Shown here in pieces: positions 13,851 to 25,631 of a DNA stretch of 64,000 bases. The position numbers and the translations under genes were made by a program. Position 1 is the stretch's first letter. The number at the start of each line of letters is the position of its first letter. The DNA is from Albugo candida. Taxonomy: Eukaryota > Oomycota > Peronosporomycetes > Albuginales > Albuginaceae. The stretch is taken from assembly GCA_905220665.1 (NCBI GenBank), contig CAJNAR010000179.1, positions 1-64,000 on the forward strand, written 5' to 3'. Below the pieces are notes generated by a model. The model saw only the letters and a program-made list of their open reading frames with translations, had not been told where the DNA came from and made no database searches.

Positions 13851-14080
13851 GTCGTAAACACTGCAGGGAATAGGAAGTCGCTTGACTGAAAGAAGGCAAA
13901 AAAAGAAATAATATATTATTCATGACTGTTAGTTTTTCTTTCCACGGCCTTCCCTGATAACGAAACAACCGCGCCGGAACAGTCCCAGCGGAAGATATAC
14001 GAAACCACTCTTCAGATCCTTGGATCATTTCACCAAAACGTCCGACGGATGGAAATGTGGAGTCGTTACCTTCCAGCAAT
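13851..14080 (-). repeat. 3' LTR of the copia element (left copy)
   Basis: About 230 bp aligning with 18419-18642 over its length, with scattered substitutions and small indels. Shared landmarks are GTCGTAAACAC at the left edge, GCAGTCCCAGCGGAAG in the middle and a CGTTACYTTCCARCAA block at the right. The exact outer edges are uncertain by several bases. Confidence 0.75.
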
Positions 14081-14155
14081 CCTTCCTCATTGCGCCGTGT
14101 GTTTGTTGCCTAAATACATGTCCTGATCCCTGCTACTTTTGTGCATCAGTGAACA

Positions 14156-14860
14156 TCATCCCATCAATTCTTGTAGTCGAACAGCGCTAACTACCTTCGT
14201 AAGCAAGTCAGCTGTCACCCCTTCGGCTTCCACATAACATGGCTTTCTAATGCCCCTTTTAGCACAATCTTTGATGAAATTGAGCCTAATGTCGATGTGC
14301 TTGGCTCGCGTTAAACTTTCTTCGTTTTCCATCTGTGGAATAGCTGCTTGATTGTCTATCTCCATCTGCATAGGTAATTCCACGTTTATCCCCAGTTCAA
14401 CAATTAGCTCGAGTAATCCCAGGAGCTGTTAGCCGGCATCTGAAGTCGATGTGAACTTCGCTTCCATAGTCGATAGCGATACTGATGCTTGCTTCCAGCA
14501 CGTCCAGCCCACTATCATGTCATTAACACGGAAGATCGCTCCGCTTACCGACTTGCGGTAATCACGATCCCTGCAAATCCGCATAGCTTGCGCATGAAAG
14601 TTGCACAGTAGTGATTTGCTGAGCCTGTTTCTGTCGAAGCTGAATTTAACGTTAATGGTTCCTTCCAGATACCTGGAAATTATTTTGCTCAATTTCCAGT
14701 CGCTTACCGTAGGATAATGGTCTCGACGCGTAGCTCGGCAAGATCGGGTCGGCTTCTCGCATGTCAGTATCATGATCGAGCCCTTTGGGTGTCCTAACGT
14801 GGTGTGCATCTTGTGGGCAGAACTTTGGTAGTAGCTCATGTATCATTTGTTCTTGGTCAA
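14156..14860 (-). pseudogene. Copia RNase H domain remnant
   Basis: Two minus-strand frames cover the C-terminal part of a copia polyprotein. The right one ends in a segment of the form SVSGAIFRVND...VGWTCWKQASVSLSTMEAKF, where the family has the GYVFxxxGxxISWxSKxQxxVxxSTxExE pattern of RNase H. The left one contains IDNQAAIPQMENE and RAKHIDIRLNFIKDC, matching the conserved end of copia RNase H (DNxxAI...RxKHIDxRxHFIR). The two frames are separated by a frameshift near 14.4 kb, so the domain is broken. Confidence 0.8.
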
Positions 14861-15368
14861 TTCTATAACCATATCGCGTAGAATGAGTAACTCGCATCCC
14901 TGAAAACTTGCTAGAGACTCCCAGGTCCTTTATCTTGAGCGTTTCCAATTGTTTAGACACATCATTCACACGAATCTTCGATGTCCCGGTCGCCAGCACA
15001 TCGTCAACTTACACTCCGACGACAGTCTTTCTATCGTAAGCTCCTTTGTAGTAGAGGCACGAGTCTGCGACACATTCTACGAATCCGACACGAAGTAGCT
15101 TTGAGTGTAGAAGTTGCACTCAGAGTCGTCCAGCTTGTTTTATATGCTGAGCACGACAACTCTGTAGCTCCTATTCAATCGCTTTCCTTCCTTGTGGAAC
15201 GTATAGGTAAATGTCCAAATCCGGTTCAGTAGAGGCCTTGACATACACATTAGACACGTCCCAATGATGCTCCAGTACACCCCATATCTTGGAAAGGGCA
15301 AGGATAACCTTCTCAGTCGTCATGTCCCTAACGGCGGCGAATGTTACTGTATAGTTTTTACCAAACAC
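14652..15368 (-). pseudogene. Copia reverse transcriptase remnant, active-site tyrosine is a stop
   Basis: Minus-strand fragments with RT features: a piece with WGVLEHHWDVSNVYVKA (15171-15368), matching the copia WxLxQLDVxNAFLxG motif, and a piece starting just after the catalytic motif (DDVLATG, then LKIKDLGVSSKFSGMRV, 14652-14999). Reading across the gap gives VGV-stop-VDDVLATG, so the tyrosine of YVDD has become TAA at 15009-15011. Confidence 0.8.
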
Positions 15369-15578
15369 TGGTCATTCCAGCACGCCACCATGCGTGCTTT
15401 GTAGCGCTCGACGTTCCCCCTAGCATCTGTATTTTTTCTTGCACACCCCCTTTGCGTGAAGAGGGCGCATTTCATCCGTGCGCTACCATTTTCCACGTGC
15501 CGTTGGCCTTTAGAGAATCTATCTCCAACTCAATAGCGCCTTCCCACTCCACAACTTGTCAGTATTCATGACTTCTCT

Positions 15579-16524
15579 TCAATTCTTCGGATCCGCACGA
15601 TAAACAGCACCTATAATCTCACTTAATGGAATCTTTGTTGCATTGAATCTCGTCCTAATGTTTACTGCTTGCTGATTGACTGTAGCTTTGTTCAGATAAC
15701 TTGTTCTTCCGCCACGCTTGCCGTGCTTCTTGAAGTTTTTCGTTACCACTCGCAGCTCCTCCCGACGTGCAACATTTCTGGTTGTTTCTGTCCATATGTC
15801 ACATAGAGCGTCCATCTCATATGCTGATTTGACGCTCATGTCAATGGGGTCAGCGGTCTTCTTGTTGTTAGCTACTTCGGCGTTTTCTTCATTTGTTTGA
15901 CGAACAAGTTCCGCGTTTAAATCCTCGCTGAGGGTCTTAGTATTTCTGACATGTTGCGTTCTTCGCACCCCGCGATTCTTGGTAAACAGCCCCTTGTACC
16001 CTTTTTCGTCGCTCTTGCCAGTAATAAGTCCTTTCTCTCCACGTCGATCGAGGATCTTGTCTTTGAGGTTCTGGATTGTGGTGCACGGGAAGCCAAAAAA
16101 ACAATATCTGTCAGCTTTGGGCTGGAGCCCGTCAGAACTTCAATCGGCGAAGCACGATTCTCATTTTCTCGCGTCCGGCTGTGGTTGAAAATGCAGGACA
16201 CATGTTCTGGAGCGTCAATTTAAAAACCCAATGGCATACCCGATTCAAAAATCATGGAGCGCACCATGTTCATTACTTTTTGATACGAACGCTCCGCCTT
16301 CCTGTTCGACGCTTGATTCCCCGCTTCCGATACCTGACGTCGCACTCCGAATTTTTCACAAAACAGGTCGCCGACCCTGTACTCACCTCTACCATCGGTG
16401 CGTAGGCAGTGAATCCTACAGTTAGAGCGCTTCTCAAAGGATACGAGAAAGTTCTCGAATGACTTGGTCGCCTTGTCTTTCGTTTTTGCCTGAAACACAC
16501 GGTGGCAATTGCTTTGTGATCCAC
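15579..16524 (-). pseudogene. Copia integrase remnant
   Basis: Overlapping minus-strand frames (15579-15968, 15917-16201, 16220-16498). The last holds the catalytic-core stretch LRTDGRGEYRVGDLF followed by RRQVSEAGNQASNRKAERSYQKV, corresponding to the LRSDNGGEY...PxQNGxAER pattern of copia integrases. The piece containing RASPIEVLTGSSPKLTDI matches the conserved TPxExLxGxKP region downstream. Frameshifts separate all three, and the canonical glutamate region is altered (NRKAERS). Confidence 0.75.
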
Positions 16525-16528
16525 GAAA

Positions 16529-17450
16529 TTAAATACCTATTGGATTGATTGAGTCTTTGATATCGCTACAGATAACGCCCTCTACTCGGTCGATAGGAGA
16601 ATTCATTCCAGTGTCTTTGGGCGACTGTTTATTGCTCTTCTGCTTGCCCTGCGCGAGTGGTATGCACGCTGGCTTTTCTTTATTCGCGAGAAAAAGTGCC
16701 TCTCTCTGGGTCGTTTGCCATCCTCTCAATGGAGTTATAAGCCAGATGTGCAAATCGCTAGTGAAAACCAGTAGACTTTTCGCTTGTTCATCGGGGATTC
16801 TTGAATTGACAGCTTCAGGGAGAGCTAAAAATATGCAGTCTTCAGCTTTCCTGGCAGCAATTCTAACTACATCCTCTGTCACAACACGTACCATCAATAC
16901 GTTATTGTTGTCCTAGTCATCATCAAAGATCTTGAAACCGTCGCTGCGTCGGACCATCGAGCGTGTGCTTCCATCATAACGGAGGTCATAAACATTTTCT
17001 TCGATCCTTCCATACGAATATTTATTCCACGGAAGATCTGCCGTGTAGTAGACGTCGCTAAGTTTAATTCAACGAAGATCACCATCGACGCGTACTACAA
17101 AATCGGCGTTTCCTTCGGGCTGCATTTTTTGAATCTCTCCAATTGGAAGCAGGCATTCTTCATCACATTATTTCGTATTGTAAAGCTGTGATCGTGTCGT
17201 CACCAGGTGACGACTCCATTGACTATTGAAAATCCATTGGCATGTGGCGTCGACATTGTCTGCAACTGCCAGCGCAAAATCCTTCTCGAATTCTTGCTTG
17301 CATTCGCGTTTGTAACTATCTTCTTTTCCACACTTAAAGCAGGCACCTGGTTTTCTCCTTTGGCGCTCTTCACTTATTCTAAGTCGTCAAACACTAGTGC
17401 TTTTAACAGCGGTCACCGTCGACTTGCTTTCCAGTTGAATGCTTAGATCA
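16529..17450 (-). pseudogene. Copia protease and zinc-knuckle remnant
   Basis: Reading the minus strand leftward from about 17.35 kb gives CFKCGKEDSYKREC, a retroviral-type CCHC knuckle with Tyr in the His position. About 25 codons later WIFNSQWSRHLV occupies the place of the copia protease motif WxxDSGxSxHxx, so both the catalytic Asp and the Gly are gone. The frames between here and 16.53 kb lead into the integrase but contain stops. Confidence 0.7.
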
Positions 17451-17728
17451 TTTAGCTGCGCAAAATCGACCAGTTCCTCTGCATGTCAAGTAATCTTCAC
17501 GCTAAGAATTTAGAAGTGCGAATAGCACGCTCTGAAATTCACTCGAAGAGCTGGCGAACTTGGCGATATTCTCAAGGACTTGATCGTGAGCACCACCGAC
17601 AGCATCATTCAAAGCCACCAGGTACAGCTTGTGATCATTCCACGATACACTTTAGTTTTTCTTCGATGCGAAGAGCTTGAGCGCTTGTGACTTCGAAATT
17701 TGCGGTCCGAATTTGGTGTTTAATCGGT

Positions 17729-18411
17729 CTATTGAGTACCAAACTTGGTGGTTCTCCTCGTACCAGATGTCCACCAGGCTGTGAAAGTGCTGTTGAAAGT
17801 GCTGTTCAGCTTTACCGGATAGATGTCGACCGAGATTACCCAGCTTTCTTTCTTCAGTCTACATGCACCTACTGAGGTCTTCAGCGATCCTAAACTGCCG
17901 CAGAAACCGTTTCTTCCAGGGTCCAAACCCTGCCCAAGAGCTGGGTACACCTTATTGCCATTAAAAATCTCGATGGCAAGCTTCAGGTCACTTATCTGCA
18001 GGGGTCTTTGCGGTGCAAAGTACGACGGTTCTGGCACTAGCCGGTACTTTGGTGCCTGCATGTGTGCTCCTTGTCTGCCACCTTCCTCACGCAACTGCTG
18101 ATGCCTCCGTCCTGCAGCGTTATGTCGCGCTGGCTTCCGTATCAGCACGTCTTCCAGCGAGGATATCGTCATATTCCTGCTAAGTGCTGCTACCGACGGA
18201 CACGACCAAAGCCTGGTCATCCTCGAATCTCCGAGCTTCAAGCCTGGTGAGGCGAGCTCCAATGTCACATTTCAGTTCAGTGACCATAACGAGAACCCTT
18301 GCCATGTTCTCATCCGCGCTTGAAACCGTACTGGCTCCATCGTTGTTGGTGTGATTCGCGGCTGGCGCTTTGGCTTGATCTCGAGAAACTTGTTCCATAG
18401 ACGTTGTGCTC
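17729..18411 (-). pseudogene. Copia gag remnant
   Basis: The polyprotein start is probably near 18411, reading MSTTSMEQVSRDQ, directly inside the right LTR. Two frames (18180-18467 and 17729-18268) carry its beginning. The stretch FNGNKVYPALGQG resembles the FxGxNYxxW region at the front of copia gag proteins. A frameshift separates the two parts. Confidence 0.6.
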
Positions 18412-18418
18412 ATACGCA

Positions 18419-18642
18419 GTCGTAAACACCACGGGGAATAGGAAGTAGCTTTACTGAAGGGAGTCAAAAGTAGAAGTTACTATATTATTCATTACTGATA
18501 GTTTCTCTTTCTACGGCCTTCCTTAATTACTAAACCACCGCCTCGGGGCAGTCCCAGCGGAAGGTATACGAAACCACTATTCAGATCGTTTTAACAAAAC
18601 GTCGGACGGATCGCAATGTGTATTCGTTACTTTCCAACAACA
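18419..18642 (-). repeat. 5' LTR of the copia element (right copy)
   Basis: The partner of 13851-14080. On the minus strand it starts TGTTGTTGGAAAG, the usual TG start of copia LTRs. Visible substitutions and small indels relative to the left copy indicate an old insertion. Confidence 0.75.
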
Positions 18643-18829
18643 ATGCTACTGTGTGGCAGATCCTGCCGTACAAGAAGGCAAAGAGGAATAGAATGTTTGG
18701 TACCGAAGCTTTGTGCGCCTTCAGAAAAATGGAGAAAGGATCTCTTCAGAGCGATTATATAATTGTTCTTGTCTTAAAAAGTTGATATTATGGATTCGGA
18801 AACAAGATCCACAAGGTCAGCATACATTC

Positions 18830-19105
18830 TATAACGGGGTTACACGTCGGTGAGTAACCGCGGTACACACTTGGGACGCTTTGGGTTATTCGCTTTGGGA
18901 GCTGAGGCGTGTCAGCCACGGGACATTAGTACCTAGGTTAGGTAAGTTTAGCGTAAGGTACTCTTCTAGATAAAAATAAATAAAGAACAGTTCCCCTTTA
19001 GATCACTTAGAGACACGTGCCTACTTAAACAGTCTCAGATCTTGTGCACTTTGTGCTGTGCTGTCGACTCCCTGAATCGTTAAGTCCCTTGAACAAGGAC
19101 CTTAA
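18830..19105 (+). repeat. 5' LTR of the gypsy element (minimum extent)
   Basis: Aligns with 25632-25867. Landmarks are TTACACGTCGG near the start, GACACGTGCCT and TCTCAGATCTTGT in the middle, and GAACAAGGACCTTAA at the end of the shared part. The true LTR probably runs further right, because the other copy is cut off at this point; I could not find a clear primer-binding site. Confidence 0.75.
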
Positions 19106-19563
19106 GCTTTTATGCTTGTTGACTCGTTAAGTCGAGTTCTTTTGAAAAACTAAACTGCTCGTCGAGTAGATATCCTTCCTCTAGAAAGGCGCTATAGTAG
19201 CTCCACCACACTTGATAGCACTTGTAGTCAATCTATTCCTGAGTCTGTTAAGACTGATCCTCTGGGAGTATAGAACAGCCCACTCCCCTCTCTGAGACCC
19301 GAAGCTGACCGCAGCTGTGGTCCCCGAATGTGTGGATTTCTTGTTTCGAACGGCCCGGACGTGTTGACCGCATGTCTTGAGGGCTTCATGCGGTATGAAA
19401 CGTCCCTATTAAGGCAGGTCCGAGACCAAATGGCATTGCTTATGCCAAAACGTTTTATGTCTGAACCAGACGAAGAGGCAAACCCTCTTCCAGTTAAGTA
19501 GGATGTACGACACTGTTCCGGGAAAGGGGGGGAAGCCTAGTCTTCTCGATCCGTGAGGTATAA

Positions 19564-20090
19564 ATGACCATGAAGTCTGGCATGATCTCAGTTAAGCATC
19601 AGCGTATCTCGCTGGCAGTCAACAAGCTCGATGGAAGAGCTAGAGAATGGGCACTGACGTGCGGTACGTCAGTGTACATGGCGTTTCCAACATGGAAGTC
19701 GCTTAAGCTGCAGCATACGCGCACCTTCGCGCCGCCTAACCAGGCATATCGCGTGCTATCACGCTTCTTGTCTAAACATCAGGGAAAGACCAAATTTTCG
19801 GACTATGTCCAAGTTGAGAACACTCATAGCTGCTATGCTGAGCGACCCTCTTCTTTAGGTGGTCCATGTGACCGTATTTATGGAAGGACTTCGCACTGGC
19901 GTTGCCAGAACCGAAGTCTTCCGAGTTCACCCTTCAAGCTTTAATAAATCGGTTGATATAGCTCAGAATGCTGAGCACAACTTTGAGTCGACTAGAATTG
20001 GTTGGAATGGGTATAACCCAAGCTCTATGAGTACACCGGCTTTTCGTAAGTCGGATCCTATGGTCATTAGCAACGCTAAAAGGTGAAGGA
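19564..20090 (+). pseudogene. Gypsy gag remnant
   Basis: The frame starting at 19564 contains NKLDGRAREWALTC and a FPTWKSLKLQHTRTF stretch, matching the retrotransposon gag pattern LxGxAxxWxxxL...FxxxFxP. It breaks at about 19.86 kb into another frame that carries on with the gag C-terminal part. A possible CCHC knuckle downstream (around 20.14-20.19 kb) is not in a continuous frame. Confidence 0.7.
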
Positions 20091-20412
20091 GAAGGTGAGC
20101 TTCAAGTTGCTGATCAATATCGCGACATCCGTCGATGCTTTCCGTGCGGGAGCACCAGCCACCTGCGTCCCAGGTGCCCGTTGCGCAAACAGCACCAGGC
20201 TCAAATGAGTCGAGTACCCGCTAATAACGAGAAACCTGGTATGGCGCGAGAAAACTTCATGTCCCAGTAGGCGCGGGGTGCCCTACTGGGGTAGATCTTG
20301 GTTCTGTGGGGCTTCCAGGAGATGGAGGTGAGCAGGGCTTAGCCTCAATGAGTTCTGGGCCTGCTAACACGGAGCGTGGATACAAACCAAGCTATTTAGT
20401 CGTAGAGACGAT

Positions 20413-20634
20413 GTGAAAGGCTTTGATAAGTCATGGACGATTTTGATCGACTCCGGAGCGTCTTACAATTACGCTCGACGGCGTTCCCTGGAAGGTAGTC
20501 AGCAATACGTTGAGGCACATAAAGCGTATGAGGGGGATTCAATCTCTGTTCCCTTAGCTCCTGGGACTTGTATCAGCGTGCTTAAAGTTCCGGTGAACTT
20601 AAGCGTAACGTTTCTGGACTTCGCCAGCATTTGA
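20413..20634 (+). pseudogene. Gypsy aspartic protease remnant
   Basis: Contains ILIDSGASYNY, a retropepsin DSGA active site that is intact, followed by about 60 residues of the fold before a stop. It lies between gag and RT as expected for gypsy elements. Confidence 0.7.
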
Positions 20635-20767
20635 GCTCTGTCTTGTCCTAGATCTTGATTCGAGATATGATCTCATTCTAGGTATCATCTGGCTTGAAAG
20701 CCAGTAGACATGGATTGATTGGAGGTCTAAGACCTTAGGCACAACGCGCACGATTCCTAGCGAAGCT

Positions 20768-21564
20768 TTGGCGAGTCATGAATCCACCTTTGCTATACAA
20801 CAGAGGAGCTTGTGGCGCGAGCCACTGACAGAGGATATCTGTGTGCTCGACATTCGAATGTCTGAATTAATTACCTCCAATGTTGACGATATTATTCTCG
20901 AGGGCAGCTCGCTAACTGCTAGTAATACGGCACGTACTCCGTTGAGTGAGAATCATTGCGGTAATTGGTCACTGAATGCTGATAGCATTGGGAACCTAGT
21001 GCCGATACATCCTGAGCTGAGCTCTAAGGATGTGCGTGGAGTGGCACGTGAAAATCCACAGAGTGTGGTAGGCCGTAATGGCACCACACTTAATGTCGGT
21101 AATGACATTGTTGGCGAGATGCCAGGGTATTCTAGGCTTTGCCTCATTAATGCGCGTGGAGTGGCACGAAAAGTTTTACAGAGTGAGGTTGGCCGTGATG
21201 GCATCACACTGAATGTTGGTAATGACATTTTGGCGTGAAGCCAAGGCATCCAGGGTTATGTCCGTTTGATGCACGTGGAGTGACACTTAAACGTTCACTA
21301 GATGATGAGCTCGAGGTATCTGACTCTTCATCGGATGTCGGTAGGGACATCGGCTTTCGTATAGAGCAAAGAAAGGCTAAAAAACAAACTGACCTTGGGA
21401 ACACGGATGTTTCAGCCTCTATGAAGTATATGGTCTTCAAAGAGAGACGGCAGCGGCGCCAGATGGCGGTTGCGAGGCGCAAAGCCTCTGTTTTGACACA
21501 GAGTGATGCCAGCGAACCGCTGTACATAATTGTGAATGTAGTGACTGGCTTAGTTGATGGTTAA
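20768..21564 (+). pseudogene. Gypsy protease-RT linker with internal tandem repeats
   Basis: Two overlapping frames with no recognised domain. The first (20768-21238) contains two near-identical units of about 41 residues at roughly residues 80-121 and 121-156. Each has RGVARxxxQSxVGRxGxTLNVGNDI, and a weaker third copy follows at about 21.28 kb. The repetition is visible at DNA level. It appears to be a lineage-specific spacer of the polyprotein. Confidence 0.55.
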
Positions 21565-21669
21565 GTCGGCCTTATGGCTCTCCCATCGTTGAACGCGCTG
21601 TTAGGACTAGATGAAATGTCGCATTTTAAGTTCGGAAATGGCTCATAGGCTCGTGAGTTATACGAAGTA

Positions 21670-22560
21670 GTGGTCATTCGACCAGATGTTCAGTTGAACT
21701 CATCCTCTTTAATGGACGAATCTGTACTTGAGGAAACGAAGTTAGCACTTAGTGTCCGTAGTGGATCAGCGCTCCTGAAAGATCCTATAGATCCGTACAC
21801 TCCTTTGGTTAGAGAATTTCAACACGTGGTATGTCAGAATCCTCCGTCCGTCTTACCTCACGGTAGAGGTGTTCGTCATGAAATTGAATTGGTTCCGGGA
21901 ACTAAATACTGCGTTACACCGCAGTGGCCTTTAACCAAGGAACAGTGTGACGTCATTGACGAGTTCTTTCGTGCAAAGCACGCGGCTAGAATGGTGCGTG
22001 AGAGTAAATCCCCTCATTCCACGCCAACATTTTGTGTCAGAAAGCCCAATGGAAAGTGGTGCACTGTAAACGCTTACAATGAGCTGAATGCAGCCACCAT
22101 TCCGAATAAGACACCAATTCCTAAGAAAGACGTGGTTCATAATGCTATGGTATGGTGTGCCATGTTCAGTGCACTTGACTTAGTCGATGGTTATTACCAA
22201 TTGCTTATGTGCTCTGGTAACATACCACCAACTGCAGTTAGTACTCCGAGCATTATGCTCTGGAAGTGGCTTGTCATGCCTCAAAGGCTATCCAATGCTC
22301 CGGATACGTTGACTCGTCTATTGACTCAACTGTTCAGACCTCATCGAGGCTACGCACAAACATACTTTGATGACATTTTGTACATAGTCGTGCCATGAAT
22401 GGTCGGTCTGATGTGGAAAAATCACTTTGACCATTTACAAGCTGTGCACGAGTGCATGCGCACGAATAACTTGTATGCCAACGCCTTGAAATGCATCATT
22501 GGTGTGGAAGAGAATCCTTTCTAAGGAAGCTTCATCGGGCAAGAGTGGTCTCAAAGCGGA
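21670..22560 (+). pseudogene. Gypsy reverse transcriptase remnant
   Basis: A 242-codon frame with the RT blocks in order: LPHGRGVRHEIELVPGTK, the KSPHSTPTFCVRKPNGKW segment, FSALDLVDGYYQL (catalytic Asp present), MPQRLSNAPDT and AQTYFDDILY. A stop at 22396-22398 follows directly after the catalytic box. The frame resumes with HFDHLQAVHECMRTNNLYAN, the normal continuation, before further stops. Confidence 0.85.
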
Positions 22561-22595
22561 TCCCTCTTAGGTGAAAGAAAAAGCTGATTGGCCTG

Positions 22596-23330
22596 TTGAT
22601 CAGAACCAAAAAGAATTTGCGGAAGTGGCTTGGCCTCGCCAACTATTTGTATAAGTACAGCGAAAATTACGTTAATATGGCTCGGCCCTTGTCCGATTTC
22701 CTTAAAAAGGATATGGAATGGTGCTGGACTAGCACACAGAACGATGCTTCTAAAGCATTTAAGGAGAGTCTCCTCCAGGCCCCGGTGTTGACTTTGCCAT
22801 ACCCTGAGTGGCCATTCAGTGTCTTTTGTGACGCATCTGACTTTGCCATAGGTTGTGCTCTACTTCAAGTAGTTCCCGATGGTCATGAGCGCGTTGTCGC
22901 GTATGAATCTCGGCAGCTCAAGGCTGCAGAGAAGAGCTACCCGGTTTCTAGACAACGAGTTACTTGCAATGAAGCATGCTCTAGTCAAATTCAGAGTTCA
23001 TGTGCTGGGCTCCAAGCCTTTTGTGATTTACACGGATCATTCGTCATTACGCACTGCGACTCAGTTGTCTCATCTCTAATTGAATGGCTCGTTGGCTCCA
23101 TTCTTTGCCGAATACAACTTCGAGGTGAAGTATACCACGGGCAAGCAAAAATTTTTGGCTGATGAGCTGTCCTGCAGGCCTGATTATGAGCTTTCTCATG
23201 TCACGACATTGTCGCCTTCAATCAATGACTAAATCCGTGGTGCTTATGCCAAGTATGAACAGTGTGTAGCGTTGCTACGTGGGCTTGAAAGCGAACACTT
23301 CACAGACTCAGAAATAAAATTTCGGCACGC
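22596..23330 (+). pseudogene. Gypsy RNase H remnant
   Basis: The frame from 22596 contains LRKWLGLANYLYKYSENYVNMARPLSDFLKK in pieces, then FCDASDFAIGCALLQ, the first catalytic block of gypsy RNase H. A +1 shift near 22.95 kb moves the rest (KHALVKFRVHVLGSKPFVIYTDHSSLRT) into another frame. The TDH block is present. Confidence 0.8.
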
Positions 23331-23390
23331 TTACGTGCAAGGCTACAACAATATTCCATCGATCAAGGTCTGTTATGCTACCGCACGGAT

Positions 23391-24313
23391 GTGGAAGATA
23401 TTCCTCGCATCGTTATCACTGATGATGAGGATTTAAAGTATCGAATTCTCTATAAGGCACATGACACTGCGTTGAGTTGTCATCTCGGTCGTGAGAAGGC
23501 CTATAGCTTAGTGAGTCAACACTATTGGTGGCCCAAACTCCAAATGGGTAAGCACATAGGTACGTACGTGTGAAATGTGTAAATGGGTTAAACCTTCAGC
23601 GCATGCGGCTGCACCGGTTGCTAGTTTACCAGTACTCAAAAGTTGTTGGGAGTCGATCAATACGGAGTTTGTGTTTGGCCTAACGAAAAATTCGGAAGGC
23701 AACACGGTATCGTGGTCTTTGTTGACCGTCTGAGCAAGATGGCTCATTTAGCGGCTGTGCCGGACTCCATCGATGGTGCAGGTACAGCTACTCTGTTTAT
23801 CGTTCGATTGTCCCGTCAGGACGCTTTTTTGTGGCAATTATCTCTGACAGAGATTCTCGCTTCATGAAAAAGTTTTGGAAGTCCATCTTCAAGGTGCTTG
23901 GTACCCGATCGCACCTTTCCACCGTGGATCATCCGTAGACCGATGGTCAAACTGAGCGATTCAATTGCGGTATTGGTGATATCTTACGCAGCATCTGCGC
24001 TGATACACCTAAGCGTTGGAGCTCTATGCTCCCTGTCGTTGACTTTGCGTTAAACAGCTCTTTACATGCCCCTACAGGCTATACTCCGTTATACGTGAAC
24101 GGACTCACATACCCTCGCGTTCCGTTAACGCTATCTCTGCGTGGTTTAGGGCTTGGTGGGGGAGAGATGGCCAATCGGCTTGCTGATGTCAGCCCTTCTA
24201 CTTATAAGAAACAGGCTGGCGAATTTATCAAAACGCGATTGAATGTCTTACGATATGTGCGTGATGTAATGGATGCGAAACAAGACCGACAAAAGAAGCA
24301 AGCGGATGCTTAA
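23391..24313 (+). pseudogene. Gypsy integrase remnant
   Basis: Fragments in several frames: an HHCC-type N-terminus (HDTALSCHLGREKAY and HYWWPKL), a core segment with VFVDRLSKMAHLAAVP, then TDGQTERFN near 23.94-23.96 kb, and FALNSSLHAPTGYTPLYVNG at 24026-24313. A stop sits directly before TDGQ and there are multiple frameshifts, so no active enzyme is possible. Confidence 0.8.
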
Positions 24314-24381
24314 AGCAGAGGTTTTATTGAAAGTTATGAGTTCGGATACCAGGCAGTACTAAAAACCTACCTACAAATGCA

Positions 24382-24960
24382 GTGTCCGCTGTCTTCAAGA
24401 CAGAGTTTCGACCACGCTTCATTGGGTCGTTTACGGTCATGGCTAAGAAGAGCCTTGCTTACACCCTCAACCTTCTGCGCAAATCGCGCACACATCCCGT
24501 GTTTTACGTTGGATTTCTTAAGCCTTATCGGGTTCCTTCTCATGTGAACCTAGAAGCGCTGGCGCCAAAGGAGGTTGCCGTGCCACGAATTGCTGCATCC
24601 CCATCAAGATACCCGTTGCCCCTCCAAACGGGGTTGAACTTGCTCCAGGTCTCGCACACGGTTCTCAAACCGACTCTAGGCGTACCCAGCGCTCGCGACG
24701 ACGTTGCACTTCGTGCATAACACCTCCATGGTTTGACAGAGATCATCATGGTGTGGTACCGATATGTCGACCTCCACCGGCGTTGCTTAACGAGAAAGGG
24801 AAGTTTCAATTCCATGTCGAGAAGATTCTCGTTCGACGTCGTCTTCATGGCTAAAGTAAATATCTGGTGTAATGGCGAGGGTACCTTGAGTCAGAGAACT
24901 CATAGGAGTATGAGATACCTCTTCACAAAATTGCCCATATAACTTGGATGTTTGTGAACA
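24382..24960 (+). pseudogene. Gypsy integrase C-terminus and chromodomain remnant
   Basis: The 24382-24720 frame carries the SH3-like end of a chromoviral integrase (PRFIGSFTVMAKKSLAYTLNL...HPVFYVGFLKPY). About 60 nt further, in another frame, FHVEKILVRRRLHG, SKYLV and WRGYLESENS can be read across stops. This is the chromodomain signature EKIL...YLVKWRGY..SENSWE, the module that chromoviruses use to target heterochromatin. Confidence 0.75.
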
Positions 24961-25631
24961 TCGTGGCCAGGGTCGTCTGGAGATCAAAGGCGCTTCCCAC
25001 TAAAAGTGGTGCGGGGAGGCGGGTTTCAGCACAACGAGTGGTCTGAATTCGCGGTTAACGGTATACCCGAAGCGTGGCGTGAGTGAGCACTCGTACGCAA
25101 CAGGTCTTTGACCTCAAGCTTGGCATACTAATACCGAACCTTTATTAGAGACGAAAGTCGGCCACACTGGCACTTGCTCTTAGATCCATCATGCTTCTTT
25201 ATCCGTGGACAAAGTAGCTTCTGGGCCGTTGGCCCACCCCGCAAACACATGGCCAACAGTTTGAAGGATACGTTCTTTCACGTCGGGTGGTCAAACACAT
25301 AGTCATGATGCTTTTGTAGCACTACGGAGGTCTGTGACCATCTCAGAGCGCTCTCTTCTTGCTGAAGAAAGAGCTGTTTTTGCTCGTCGAGCGGTTTGTT
25401 GATGTGCGCCGATGGTGCGTTGACATCGCTATGTTCGAAGAACATATTTGGTGCAGAACAGACCACCTCCTCACCGGTCTCGCCGTAAGAGGAATGAGCC
25501 TAGGGCTCATAGCATGTCGATGCCATGGTATTTTTTGATGCTTTGTACAACCGTGAGATGATGTGTACGCACCACGTCCTGTTCGAGGAAAATGATTCGA
25601 TTGACATTGAACGTCAGTCTGGTGGGGGATA

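Larger units (their letters stand above)
13851..18642 (-). mobile_element. Degenerate Ty1/copia LTR retrotransposon
   Basis: A minus-strand element bounded by two related terminal blocks. Reading from right to left come gag, a zinc knuckle, protease, integrase, reverse transcriptase and RNase H, the integrase-before-RT order that defines copia elements. All domains are split by stops and frameshifts. Two active sites are visibly broken: the protease DSG is NSQ near 17.22 kb, and the RT YVDD tyrosine codon is a TAA at 15009-15011. The CCHC knuckle near 17.31-17.35 kb reads CFKCGKEDSYKREC, with Tyr where His is expected. The element cannot be autonomous. I saw no clear target-site duplication. 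Confidence 0.9.
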
